From positions 26,912-90,911 of the forward strand of contig DASTWS010000027.1 of assembly GCA_035776755.1 (NCBI GenBank): DNA of 64,000 nucleotides. Direction: 5' to 3'. The stretch is from UBA11358 sp035776755 (GTDB lineage: Bacteria > Verrucomicrobiota > Verrucomicrobiia > Limisphaerales > UBA11358). Under the pieces are notes generated by a model. It did no database searches and was not told the DNA's origin. It saw only the letters and a list, made by a program, of their open reading frames with translations. Positions 1-8,720 of the stretch are shown here, one piece after another; position 1 is the stretch's first letter; every line of letters starts with the position of its first letter. The translations under genes and the position numbers were made by a program.

Positions 1-387
1 GAATCGTTGCCTGGCGCGACCAATATTGTTGCTGTGCTTTATGGCCCGATTGTGCTTGCGGGAAATCTCGGCACCAACGGCATGCCGGATGTTTACGCGC
101 GAGGACAGCTCGACCTGGTGAAAATCCCGGACCCGAAAGTTCCGGTGTTTGTCGGCGAAACAAAAACTTTCCTGACGAAAATTCATCCGACCGGCGAGCC
201 ACTGGTTTTCCGGACTAAAAATCTCGCCAAACCATCGGATGTGACACTTATTCCCTTTTACAAGGCCAATCACGAGCGTTATTCGGTCTATTGGAATGTC
301 GTCAGCGCTGACGATTGGAAAAAAAATCCGCAAAAGGCTTCGGCGACCGGCGACCGGCTTTTGCGAGCTGCTTTGAATCAAAATTAA
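1..387 (+). CDS. Glycoside hydrolase family 127 (beta-L-arabinofuranosidase-like), C-terminal end only
   Basis: The reading frame is open from base 1 to the stop at 385-387, so the gene starts outside the window and only about 128 C-terminal residues are present. They contain the segment YGPIVLAG and the pattern IPFYKANHERYSVYW, which I recognise from the C-terminal part of GH127/DUF1680 proteins. Members of that family release L-arabinofuranose from arabinan-type glycans. Four bases separate it from araB, so it is probably part of the same operon and supplies the sugar that the downstream kinase, epimerase and importer handle. The catalytic Glu/Cys region lies upstream and cannot be checked. 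A related family with the same tail (for example GH146) is possible. Confidence 0.75.
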   Translation, partial: ESLPGATNIVAVLYGPIVLAGNLGTNGMPDVYARGQLDLVKIPDPKVPVFVGETKTFLTKIHPTGEPLVFRTKNLAKPSDVTLIPFYKANHERYSVYWNVVSADDWKKNPQKASATGDRLLRAALNQN

Positions 388-391
388 TCGC

Positions 392-2065
392 ATGGAAAAA
401 TACACTATCGGTTTGGATTACGGAACGAATTCGGTTCGCGCGCTTGTCGTGGATACGGCGAATGGACGCGAAGTCGGCACGGCGGTTTGGGGTTACGAAC
501 ACGGAACCGCCGGCGTGATCCTTTCGCGCGATCCGAATCTTGCGCGGCAACATCCGGCGGATTACATCAAAGGCGCGGAAGTCACGATTAAAAAGGCTTT
601 GGCTGACGCGAAGAAAAACGTTCGCGGATTCACGCCTGAGCAGGTTGTCGGCATCGGTGTCGATACGACCGGCAGCACGCCGTTGCCGGTGGATGCGAAT
701 GGCCAACCGCTCGCGTTCCAGAAAAAATTTGCGAATAATCCGGCAGCGATGGCGTGGTTGTGGAAAGATCACACCGGCGTCAACGAAGCTGCTGAAATCA
801 CCGCGCTCGCGCGAAAAATGCGCCCGCAGTATTTGGCAAAATGCGGCGGCACGTATTCCAGCGAATGGTTTTGGAGCAAAATTTTGAAATGTCTCCGTGT
901 CGCACCGGAGGTTTTCAACGCCGCACATTCCTGGGTTGAACTGGCTGATTATGTTCCCGCCGCGCTGACCGGCATGGAGCATCCGCGGGATTTTACTGCG
1001 GGCGTTTGCGCTGCCGGTCATAAGGCGATGTGGAATGAAAAGTGGGGTGGTTATCCGGACGAAGAATTTCTTGGCAAATTAAATCCAAAGCTGGCGCAAT
1101 TGCGCAAACGGTTGACCGACCATGTCCATTCAATTGATTGTCCCGTTGGCTTTTTGACGGAAGGTTGGGCGAAAAAAACCGGATTGAAACATGGAATTCC
1201 CGTCGCCGTGGGCGCGTTCGACGCGCATTTGGGCGCGGTCGGTTCAGGCGTTGCTCCGGGAACGCTGGTGAAAATCATCGGCACCAGCACATGTGATATT
1301 GCCGTGCGCGCGAATGATCAAAAACTCGCCGATGTTCCCGGACTTTGCGGCATTGTGGATGGCAGCGTGTTGCCTGGTTATTTCGGACTCGAAGCCGGGC
1401 AATCTGCGGTCGGCGATTTGTTCAATTGGCTCGTGAATTATATTCAACCCGGCGGCGCAAAAGCGGGGTCGCATGAAGAACTCACGAAAGGCGCGCTGAA
1501 ACTTCAGCCCGGCGAAAGCGGATTGCTCGCGCTTGATTGGAATAATGGCAATCGAACGATTCTGGTTGACCAACGATTAACCGGTTTGCTCATCGGCCAG
1601 ACACTTTACACGACGCCGGCGGAAATTTATCGCGCCTTGATCGAAGCGACGGCGTTCGGTGCGCTGACGATTATCAATCGTTTCGAAGAATACGGCGTGA
1701 AAATTTCGTCGGTTGTCAATTGCGGCGGCATCGCGGAGAAAAGCCCGCTGGTCATGCAGATTTACGCGGACGTGACGGGGCGCCCGATGAAAATTTCTCG
1801 CTCGGCGCAAACCTGCGCGCTGGGTTCGGCGGTTGCCGCGGCGGTGGTTTCGGGCGTTTATCGCGATTATGCCACGGCGCAAAAGAAAATGACGGGACTG
1901 AAACCAAAAGTTTATAAGCCGAATCCGAAAGCGCATCAAACTTACAAAGAAATTTATGCGCTTTACAAAGAATTGCATGACGCCTTCGGCACGAAAGAGT
2001 GGAATGGCAATTTATTCGGCGTAATGAAAAAATTGGTCGAAATTCGTCAAAAAGTCCGCAAATAA
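392..2065 (+). CDS. araB: Ribulokinase
   Basis: A 557-residue FGGY-family carbohydrate kinase. It phosphorylates L-ribulose with ATP to L-ribulose 5-phosphate in the cytoplasm. The N-terminus has the phosphate-binding motif GLDYGTNSVRALVVD. Later motifs are DTTGSTPLPVD (substrate region), GAFDAHLGAVGSG, KIIGTSTCDIAV and the C-terminal NCGGIAEKSPLVMQIYADV of FGGY kinases. Length matches bacterial AraB (about 550-570). The ATG at 392 follows the upstream stop by 4 nt, and the araD start lies 3 nt after its stop, which indicates an operon with translational coupling. The conserved insertions point to AraB rather than glycerol kinase or xylulokinase. Confidence 0.95.
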   Translation: MEKYTIGLDYGTNSVRALVVDTANGREVGTAVWGYEHGTAGVILSRDPNLARQHPADYIKGAEVTIKKALADAKKNVRGFTPEQVVGIGVDTTGSTPLPVDANGQPLAFQKKFANNPAAMAWLWKDHTGVNEAAEITALARKMRPQYLAKCGGTYSSEWFWSKILKCLRVAPEVFNAAHSWVELADYVPAALTGMEHPRDFTAGVCAAGHKAMWNEKWGGYPDEEFLGKLNPKLAQLRKRLTDHVHSIDCPVGFLTEGWAKKTGLKHGIPVAVGAFDAHLGAVGSGVAPGTLVKIIGTSTCDIAVRANDQKLADVPGLCGIVDGSVLPGYFGLEAGQSAVGDLFNWLVNYIQPGGAKAGSHEELTKGALKLQPGESGLLALDWNNGNRTILVDQRLTGLLIGQTLYTTPAEIYRALIEATAFGALTIINRFEEYGVKISSVVNCGGIAEKSPLVMQIYADVTGRPMKISRSAQTCALGSAVAAAVVSGVYRDYATAQKKMTGLKPKVYKPNPKAHQTYKEIYALYKELHDAFGTKEWNGNLFGVMKKLVEIRQKVRK

Positions 2066-2068
2066 TTT

Positions 2069-2767
2069 ATGCTGGAAAAATTAAAAGCCGAGGTTTGCCG
2101 GGCCAATTTGGATTTAGTCAAAGAAGGGCTCGTCATTCAGACTTGGGGAAATGCCAGCGGCGTTGACCGCGAGCGCGGCATCATGGTCATCAAACCGAGC
2201 GGCGTGCCTTACGACGGCATGAAACCGCAACACATGGTTTGCGTTTCACTCGCGGATGGCAAAGTCGTCGAAGGAAATCTCAAGCCCAGTTCCGATACGC
2301 CGACGCATTTGGTTTTATATCGCGCATTTGAAAATATCGGCGGCGTGGTTCACACGCACAGTTTGTATGCGACGTCATGGGCGCAGGGGTGCAAGCCGTT
2401 GCTGGCTTACGGCACGACGCAGGCGGATTATTGGTATGGCGACGTTCCATGCACGCGCAAAATGAAGGCTTCTGAAATTAAAAATGATTACGAAGCGAAT
2501 ACCGGCAAGGTCATCGTGGAAACGTTCAAGAAATTAAAATTCGATCCGCAGCAACATCCGGCGGTTTTAGTGGCGAGCCATGGACCGTTCACGTGGGGCA
2601 AAGACGTTCACGATGCGGTTCACAACGCGAGCGTTTTGGAATTTATCGCGCGGTTGAACAGCGAGACATTGCGCATCAATCCGCAGCTCAAGCCGATGCA
2701 GCCGGAGTTGCTGGATAAACATTTTCTGCGCAAGCACGGGCCGAAAGCGTATTACGGCCAGCGTTGA
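2069..2767 (+). CDS. araD: L-ribulose-5-phosphate 4-epimerase
   Basis: A 232-residue class II aldolase-fold enzyme that converts L-ribulose 5-phosphate to D-xylulose 5-phosphate, the last step feeding arabinose into the pentose phosphate pathway. Visible motifs are TWGNASGVDRE near residue 25, KPSGVPYD, the acidic SSDTPTH segment, the zinc ligands in VVHTHSLYATSWA (two histidines about residue 92-94) and the third zinc histidine in VASHGPFTWG. The last motif is typical of AraD/UlaF rather than fuculose aldolase. It begins 3 nt after araB. No araA lies beside it. An isomerase of that family is found near 33.4 kb instead. Confidence 0.95.
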   Translation: MLEKLKAEVCRANLDLVKEGLVIQTWGNASGVDRERGIMVIKPSGVPYDGMKPQHMVCVSLADGKVVEGNLKPSSDTPTHLVLYRAFENIGGVVHTHSLYATSWAQGCKPLLAYGTTQADYWYGDVPCTRKMKASEIKNDYEANTGKVIVETFKKLKFDPQQHPAVLVASHGPFTWGKDVHDAVHNASVLEFIARLNSETLRINPQLKPMQPELLDKHFLRKHGPKAYYGQR

Positions 2768-2859
2768 ATGCGGGTATCGTGAAAATATATGACAGAAATT
2801 TTCAGTGCGGTTATGAAACGATTGGTGTATTCCGTGAGTTGAAAATCCAAGTATTATTT

Positions 2860-4011
2860 ATGAAAAACGCAATTCAAATCATCGCGACTGGACTTGCTGC
2901 GACACTTTTTATAGGTTGCACATCCATGCACGAAACAAAAGTCGGTGTCAGTGGTCCATCGCCGTTCGGCAAAACTCCTGATGGCCAATCGGTGGAAAGC
3001 TACACCTTGCGAAACAGCAATGGAATGGAAGCCCGCATCTGCACTTACGGTGGAATCGTCACTTCCCTGAAAGTGCCGGACAAAAATGGAAACTTCGGCG
3101 ACGTCGTTCTCGGCTTTGACAATGTTTCCGGCTATACGGATGCCGCTTACATGAAAGCGATGCCGTATTTCGGCGCGTTGATCGGCCGTTACGGCAACCG
3201 CATCGCGAAAGGAAAATTTTCGCTCGACGGCAAGACTTATACGCTGCCGCAAAACAACAACGGCAACACATTGCACGGCGGCCCGCGCGGTTTTGACAAA
3301 GTCATCTGGAAAGCGCGAAAGGTTGACACCATTTACGGCCCATCGTTGGAATTGACGTATTTGAGCAAGGACGGCGAAGAAGGATTTCCGGGCAACCTTT
3401 CCGTCAAAGCGATCTACGCCGTGACGGAAAAGAATGAATTGGTCTGTGATTTCACTGCCAAGACAGACAAGCACACCGTTTGCAACCTGACGCATCATTC
3501 CTATTTCAATTTGCGCGGCAGCGGCGACATTTTGGATCACGTGGTCTGGATTGACGCAGATAAATTCACGCCCACGGACACAAACCTCATTCCGACCGGC
3601 GAATTGCGTTCGGTGGAAGGAACGCCGTTTGATTTTCGCACGCCGACGGCGATCGGCGCGCGGATCAATGATGATAACGAACAATTGAAATCCGCCAACG
3701 GTTACGACCAGAATTGGGTTTTCAACAAGAAGCCCGGCGAATTCGCCCACGTGGCGACCGTGACCGAATCATCCAGCGGACGGAAAATGGAAGTGTGGAC
3801 GACTGCTCCGGGAATGCAATTCTACAGCGGCAATTTCCTGGACGGATCGCTGCACGGCAAATACGGCCAGATCTATCAATTCCGCGACGGTTTTGCGATG
3901 GAGCCGCAGGGATTTCCCGATTCGCCGAATCATCCGAATTTTCCTCGCACCGATTTGAAGCCGGGCGAAGTTTATCGAAGCACCATCATCTACAAGTTCT
4001 CAACACAATAA
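2860..4011 (+). CDS. galM: Aldose 1-epimerase (mutarotase), predicted lipoprotein
   Basis: A 383-residue GalM-family protein that interconverts alpha and beta anomers of aldoses. The ATG at 2860 is chosen because it opens a clean lipoprotein signal (MKNAIQII, then LFIGC as lipobox). The longer frame from 2764 would overlap araD and bury that signal. Family residues are present: NTLHGGPRGFDK (substrate His), THHSYFNLRG (catalytic His) and FAMEPQGFPDSPN (catalytic Glu). The lipid anchor places it outside the cytoplasmic membrane, where it could present the anomer preferred by the importer encoded just downstream. It sits in the arabinose operon. Confidence 0.9.
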   Translation: MKNAIQIIATGLAATLFIGCTSMHETKVGVSGPSPFGKTPDGQSVESYTLRNSNGMEARICTYGGIVTSLKVPDKNGNFGDVVLGFDNVSGYTDAAYMKAMPYFGALIGRYGNRIAKGKFSLDGKTYTLPQNNNGNTLHGGPRGFDKVIWKARKVDTIYGPSLELTYLSKDGEEGFPGNLSVKAIYAVTEKNELVCDFTAKTDKHTVCNLTHHSYFNLRGSGDILDHVVWIDADKFTPTDTNLIPTGELRSVEGTPFDFRTPTAIGARINDDNEQLKSANGYDQNWVFNKKPGEFAHVATVTESSSGRKMEVWTTAPGMQFYSGNFLDGSLHGKYGQIYQFRDGFAMEPQGFPDSPNHPNFPRTDLKPGEVYRSTIIYKFSTQ

Positions 4012-4030
4012 CTGTTAACCAACTCGAACC

Positions 4031-5008
4031 ATGAAAAAAATTCAATTATTCCTTTTGGCATTGCTTGTGGCGGCTTTCGCCGGCTGCAAAAAGCAGGAAT
4101 CCGCTGGCGGAGAAGCGTCCAGCGCCGCACCCGCGAAGAAACTGAAATTGGCTTTCGTTTCGAATAACGCCGCGAACTTCTGGTCCTTCGCGCGTGCGGG
4201 TTGCAATGCCGCGGCAAAAGAACTTGGCGATGTGGACGTGGATTTTCGCATCACGCAGGACGGCAGCTCGGCGGCGCAACGCCAGATTCTTGATGATTTA
4301 GTGGCCAAAGGCACCGACGGCATCGCGGTCAGTGTGAATGACCCGGACAACCAGACGGAATTTCTCAACAAGATCGCCGGCCAAACGCTTTTGATTTGTT
4401 GCGATAGCGACGCTGCAAACAGCAAACGGGTCGCCTACATCGGCACGGACAATTTTGCGGCGGGCGAACAAGCCGGCCAAATGATCAAAGAATGTCTGCC
4501 CAACGGCGGCAAGATTATGTTGTTCGTCGGCCACAGCGATTCTCAAAACGCGGTGGAACGTTCCGGCGGAATTAAAAAAGCGCTGGAAGGCTCGAATATT
4601 CAAATTGTGGACATCCGCACCGACGACACGGATCCCGTGCGCGCGCAGAAGAACGCCGAAGATACGCTGGTAAAATATCCTGACATCAGTTGCTTGGTCG
4701 GTTTGTGGAATTACAACGGTCCGGCGATCCGTAACGCCGTCCGTAACGCCGGCAAGGTCGGCAAGGTGAAAATCGTTTGTTTTGATGATGAAGCCGACAC
4801 GCTCGCGGGCATTGCTGCTGGAGAAATCTATGGAACTGTCGTGCAAAATCCGTTTGAGTTCGGACGTCAATCCGTTACCCGCATGGATAAATATCTGCAC
4901 GGCGATAAAAGCCAATTAAGCGGCAAAATTTTTATCCCGACCCGCAATATCACAAAGGATAACGTTGCCGAGTATCAAGCCGAAGTGAAAAAGATTCTTG
5001 GCCAGTAA
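4031..5008 (+). CDS. Sugar ABC transporter substrate-binding lipoprotein
   Basis: A 325-residue periplasmic-binding protein of the RbsB/Peripla_BP_4 type. The signal MKKIQLFLLALLVAAFAGC carries a lipobox (FAGC) followed by a low-complexity linker rich in Ser and Ala. The mature part starts KLKLAFVSNNAANFWSFARAG, a typical first strand and helix of sugar-binding proteins. It contains GTDGIAVSVNDPDNQ, IGTDNFAAGEQAG and the hinge segment CFDDEADTLAGIAAGEIYGTVVQNPFEFG. It precedes the ATPase and permease genes of the same importer. Specificity for L-arabinose is inferred from the neighbouring araB, araD and GH127 genes; ribose or another pentose is possible. Confidence 0.92.
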   Translation: MKKIQLFLLALLVAAFAGCKKQESAGGEASSAAPAKKLKLAFVSNNAANFWSFARAGCNAAAKELGDVDVDFRITQDGSSAAQRQILDDLVAKGTDGIAVSVNDPDNQTEFLNKIAGQTLLICCDSDAANSKRVAYIGTDNFAAGEQAGQMIKECLPNGGKIMLFVGHSDSQNAVERSGGIKKALEGSNIQIVDIRTDDTDPVRAQKNAEDTLVKYPDISCLVGLWNYNGPAIRNAVRNAGKVGKVKIVCFDDEADTLAGIAAGEIYGTVVQNPFEFGRQSVTRMDKYLHGDKSQLSGKIFIPTRNITKDNVAEYQAEVKKILGQ

Positions 5009-5018
5009 AATTCATCCC

Positions 5019-5058
5019 GTGTTGAAGTGTTTTGCTGGTTTGGCAAACACTTCAACAC
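5019..5058 (+). promoter_or_regulatory. Intercistronic hairpin between binding-protein and ATPase genes
   Basis: The arm GTGTTGAAGTGTTT (5019-5032) is perfectly complementary to AAACACTTCAACAC (5045-5058), with a 12-nt loop that can form two further G-C pairs. No U-run follows, so it resembles a transcript-stabilising or attenuating stem-loop more than a terminator. Such elements often let the binding protein be made in excess over the ATPase and permease, but that role here is inferred. Confidence 0.6.
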
Positions 5059-5075
5059 ATGGTTTTCCTTAACAA

Positions 5076-6593
5076 ATGTCCTCTTTGTTATCGCTCCGCG
5101 GCATTGGTAAACGTTTTCCCGGTGTCATCGCTCTCGACAACGTCTCGCTGGAAGTTGGCGCAGGTGAAGTCGTCGCGCTCTGCGGTGAAAATGGCGCCGG
5201 CAAATCCACCTTGATGAAGATTGTCGGTGGCGTATATCAACCCGATTCCGGGGAGATTCAGGTGGACGGAAAAGTGGTGAAGATTGATGACGTCAACGAT
5301 TCGATGCGTCTTGGAGTCGCGTTCATCCATCAGGAATTGAATGTCCTCGAAAATCTGGACGTGGCAGCAAACGTCTGGCTGGGACGCGAACCGAGAAAAA
5401 CGCTTGGATTGGTTGATTTCAAAAAAATTCACGCCGACACCGAACCATTTCTTAAACGGCTCGGCATGAATTTTTCGACCCGGATACTGTTGGAAAAATT
5501 GTCAATTGCTGAACAACAGATGGTCGAGATCGCCAAGGCGCTTTCTCTTCAAGCGCGCATTATTATCATGGACGAACCGACATCGTCATTGACGCTGCAG
5601 GAAACCGACCGCCTCCTCGACCTGGTTATTGAATTGAAGCAGCAAGGTGTCAGTATCGTGTATATTTCGCATCGTTTGAGCGAAGTCGAGCGCATTGCCG
5701 ACCGCGTGGTTGTCCTGCGCGACGGAAAAAATGCCGGCGCACTTTCCAGAGCGGAAATTCAACACGACAAAATTGTCAACCTGATGGTCGGACGTGAGAT
5801 CAAGAGCACCTACACTGCGTCCAGCGCACCAACGACGCCGGGTTATCTTAAGGTTCGGCAGGCACGTTCGAGCCGTTTTCCTTCCGAAGCCGTCGAATTT
5901 GATGCCGGGCGGGGCGAGATTCTCGGTTTCGCCGGACTTGTAGGCGCCGGACGTTCCGAAATAATGAAAGCCATCGTCGGTCTCGACGCGCATGGCAGTG
6001 CCAGGCTTGCGATTGGCGATGAGACAATTTCCATCCAAAAACCTGCCGACGCCATTGGCCACGGCATTTATCTGGTGCCTGAAGACCGACGCGGCGAAGG
6101 CCTGATCACGGCAATGTCGGTGCGAGAGAATACCACGCTGCCTTCGTTAAAAAAATATTCCACTTTTAACCTCATCAACCGGGAACGCGAACGTCAGGTT
6201 TCCAATGAGCAAATCCGGTCGTTGAAAATCAAGACACCCGGTTGCGAGACGCTGGTATTGAATCTCAGCGGCGGCAATCAACAAAAGGTCGTCCTTGGCA
6301 AATGGCTTTCGATGTCGCCGAAGGTGATGATTCTCGACGAGCCGACGCGCGGCATTGACGTTGGTGCGAAAGCAGAGATTTATCGCCTCATGCGCGAACT
6401 GGCCGACAACGGCGCTGTCATTCTGATGATCAGTTCCGACATGGAAGAAGTGTTGAACGTCAGCGACCGGATCGCAGTGATGCACGAAGGCCGCATCACC
6501 GGCGTGCTCGAGCGGGCACATTGCACGGAAGAAAACGTGATGAATCTGGCCGTCGGCAAAAGCATTTCCGTTGCGAAGCCGGCAGTAAATTAA
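5076..6593 (+). CDS. Sugar ABC transporter ATP-binding protein, duplicated (RbsA/AraG/MglA type)
   Basis: A 505-residue tandem ATPase that energises a CUT2-type monosaccharide importer on the cytoplasmic face. The first half has Walker A GENGAGKST (near residue 40), signature LSIAEQQMVEIAKAL and Walker B IIIMDEPTSSL. The second half has the usual degenerate Walker A (GFAGLVGAGRSE), a clear signature LSGGNQQKVVLGKWL and Walker B VMILDEPTRGIDVG. Length equals that of RbsA/XylG/AraG. It follows the binding protein gene after the 5019-5058 hairpin and precedes the permease gene by 57 nt. No strong Shine-Dalgarno is visible before the ATG. Confidence 0.94.
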   Translation: MSSLLSLRGIGKRFPGVIALDNVSLEVGAGEVVALCGENGAGKSTLMKIVGGVYQPDSGEIQVDGKVVKIDDVNDSMRLGVAFIHQELNVLENLDVAANVWLGREPRKTLGLVDFKKIHADTEPFLKRLGMNFSTRILLEKLSIAEQQMVEIAKALSLQARIIIMDEPTSSLTLQETDRLLDLVIELKQQGVSIVYISHRLSEVERIADRVVVLRDGKNAGALSRAEIQHDKIVNLMVGREIKSTYTASSAPTTPGYLKVRQARSSRFPSEAVEFDAGRGEILGFAGLVGAGRSEIMKAIVGLDAHGSARLAIGDETISIQKPADAIGHGIYLVPEDRRGEGLITAMSVRENTTLPSLKKYSTFNLINRERERQVSNEQIRSLKIKTPGCETLVLNLSGGNQQKVVLGKWLSMSPKVMILDEPTRGIDVGAKAEIYRLMRELADNGAVILMISSDMEEVLNVSDRIAVMHEGRITGVLERAHCTEENVMNLAVGKSISVAKPAVN

Positions 6594-6650
6594 CAGGTAT
6601 CAGATGTCATTCGCTCTAATAGCGCTGAATCGGCGGTTAAAGTTTAAAAA

Positions 6651-7610
6651 ATGAAAAAAGAACTCGGTATTTTGATTCTGCTCGTATTGTTGTGTGCGAT
6701 AACAGGGTTTGAAAACCCGCGCTTTTTTTCAGAAGCCAACCTGGCCAACACCGCCAACCTCGTCGGTTTGCGCGGCATTTTCAGCATCGGCGTCGGCCTG
6801 GTCATCATCACCGGTGGCATTGACCTGTCCATCGGTTCCATGATTGCGCTCAACGGCATGTTATTGGTTCTGGCTGTGACGGAATGGAATTGGCCGTGGC
6901 CGTTAGCCACGCTGTTTACTCTTGGTGTCGCGGCGCTGCTGGGGTTGGCTCATGCGATTCTCATTACGCGATTCCGGATCCAGCCGTTCATTGTGACCTT
7001 GTGCGGTTTATTGATCTATCGCGGTCTCGCGCGCTATATCGCGCACGATATGACGAAGGGATTTGGCGACGCGGAGAATTTTAAGGCGCTTCAATTTCTT
7101 GCGAGCGGAAAACTGTGGGGCATTCCGATGCCCTTTATTTTTCTCATCGTCATCGCCGTGGTGATGTGGTTTGTGCTGCACCGATCGGTTTATGGCCGCT
7201 ATCTGTTTGCTGTTGGCCGCAATGAGCAGGCGACGCTTTTTTCTGGAGTCAATTCTCGCAAGGTGATTTCTTTCGCTTACATTTTGGCGGCAACGCTTAC
7301 CGGAATTTCGGCGATTCTTTTTGCCTTCTATACCAATTCGGTTTCGCCGTCGAGCCAGGGAAATTTTTATGAGCTTTATGGCATCGCGGCGGCCGTGCTG
7401 GGCGGCTGCAGTTTGCGGGGCGGAGAAGGATCCATTCTTGGAATTGTCATCGGCACAACATTGCTGCTCGTGCTGGAGAACCTCGTGAATCTGCTGGGCA
7501 TTGACAGCTCGCTTAATTTCGCGGTCATGGGAGCCGTCGTCCTCGTTGGTGTTTTGGCTGACCAACTCTTCAAAAGCCGTTCCGCGAAAAAGCTCGGCGG
7601 TAATCAATAA
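6651..7610 (+). CDS. Sugar ABC transporter permease (RbsC/AraH type)
   Basis: A 319-residue polytopic membrane protein with about eight to ten hydrophobic segments. The family motif VIITGGIDLSIGSMIALNG is near residue 50, and the cytoplasmic coupling region is FAVGRNEQATLFSGVN. The GGCSLRGGEGSILGIVIG motif of CUT2 permeases is near residue 255. It completes the binding protein-ATPase-permease set for pentose import. Its 3' end overlaps the convergent cydB stop by 7 bp, so the arabinose operon ends here without room for a dedicated intergenic terminator. Confidence 0.93.
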   Translation: MKKELGILILLVLLCAITGFENPRFFSEANLANTANLVGLRGIFSIGVGLVIITGGIDLSIGSMIALNGMLLVLAVTEWNWPWPLATLFTLGVAALLGLAHAILITRFRIQPFIVTLCGLLIYRGLARYIAHDMTKGFGDAENFKALQFLASGKLWGIPMPFIFLIVIAVVMWFVLHRSVYGRYLFAVGRNEQATLFSGVNSRKVISFAYILAATLTGISAILFAFYTNSVSPSSQGNFYELYGIAAAVLGGCSLRGGEGSILGIVIGTTLLLVLENLVNLLGIDSSLNFAVMGAVVLVGVLADQLFKSRSAKKLGGNQ

Positions 7611-8626
7611 CTGGTGCGGTCAAGTTTGACCTTCCCTCGAAAAATCCAATAAATGCACGCAGTGTAGGCAATCACCACTGGAACGCCGATACACGCAATG
7701 ATGAGCATGATGCCAAGTGTTTTCTGCGAAGACGCGGCATTGTAAATCGTCAGTGAATTTTCCGGATTCGGTTGGCTGAAAACCATGTTCGGATATTGAT
7801 CAATGCCGAATAATGCCATGAGCGTCAGCATCGTGGCGCACGATGACAGGAATGCCCGCCAATCGCGTCCGTGATAAAATTCGCGCGGGATATTGGCGAT
7901 GCACAGCATGTTCGCCAGCGCGATGCTGAACAGCCAGGGATGTTCTTTCACGCGCGCGGCCATGTGTGGCACGTAAAGCAACGTGGCCATCGTGGTGATG
8001 GCAGCGCAAACGACAAAAAAGATGATTGAATTCATCGCCCATCGGCGGAGTTTGTCGTGCAGCTCGCCGTCGGTTTTCATCAACGCATAAATGGCTCCAT
8101 GCATCATGAACAGCGCCGCCGTGGTGATTCCAAGCAAAAGCGGGTAGGGAGTCAGCAAGCCGAGAAACGTTCCAGCAAATTCGCCGCGCGCATCAATCGG
8201 AATTCCAAAAGCGATGTTTCCCATCGCCACGCCAATGAGCAGGGCGGATAAAATGCTGCCAGCCGCAAATCCGATGTCCCACATTTGCCGCCACCAGCGC
8301 ATCGGTTGTTTGCTGCGAAATTCAATTGCAACGGCGCGAAAGATGAGGGCGAAGAGCAACAAAACAAATGCCAGATAAAATCCGGAAAAAACGGTCGCAT
8401 AAACATTTGGGAACGCAGCGAACAGCGCGCCGCCGCCGGTCACGAGCCAGACTTCATTTCCATCCCAGACCGGGCCGATTGAATTCAGCAAAATTCGGCG
8501 TTCTTCATCTTTTTTCGTGAACAGATGCAATGCGCCGATTCCTAAATCAAATCCATCCAGCATTGCGTAACCGGTGAACAAAACGCCGACGAGGACAAAC
8601 CAAATGGTATTGAGATCGAAATGCAT
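7604..8626 (-). CDS. cydB: Cytochrome bd-type quinol oxidase subunit II
   Basis: A 340-residue membrane protein with the diagnostic CydB N-terminus, in which YAMLDGFDLGIGAL lies at about residues 20-33. It also has IGPVWDGNEVWLVTGGGALFAAFPNVYA and FRSKQPMRWWRQMWDIGF. It pairs with CydA to form a high-affinity terminal oxidase that reduces O2 with quinol electrons without proton pumping. The gene lies 94 bp downstream of cydA on the same strand. Its stop overlaps the end of the convergent sugar permease gene. No small CydX-like ORF was noticed after it. Confidence 0.95.
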   Translation of the reverse strand: MHFDLNTIWFVLVGVLFTGYAMLDGFDLGIGALHLFTKKDEERRILLNSIGPVWDGNEVWLVTGGGALFAAFPNVYATVFSGFYLAFVLLLFALIFRAVAIEFRSKQPMRWWRQMWDIGFAAGSILSALLIGVAMGNIAFGIPIDARGEFAGTFLGLLTPYPLLLGITTAALFMMHGAIYALMKTDGELHDKLRRWAMNSIIFFVVCAAITTMATLLYVPHMAARVKEHPWLFSIALANMLCIANIPREFYHGRDWRAFLSSCATMLTLMALFGIDQYPNMVFSQPNPENSLTIYNAASSQKTLGIMLIIACIGVPVVIAYTACIYWIFRGKVKLDRTSY

Positions 8627-8720
8627 AAAATGATTGGTTAAATCGTTGAACCGTTGGATCGGAGAAACGCCGTCGGCACGGATATAATCAAGGAATCAAC
8701 TGTGTCACGATGCAACGCTT

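Noticed and set aside
302..1021. Minus-strand frame of 239 residues opposite araB
   Set aside because: It is an antisense shadow with Arg-rich, featureless sequence; araB is certain on the other strand.
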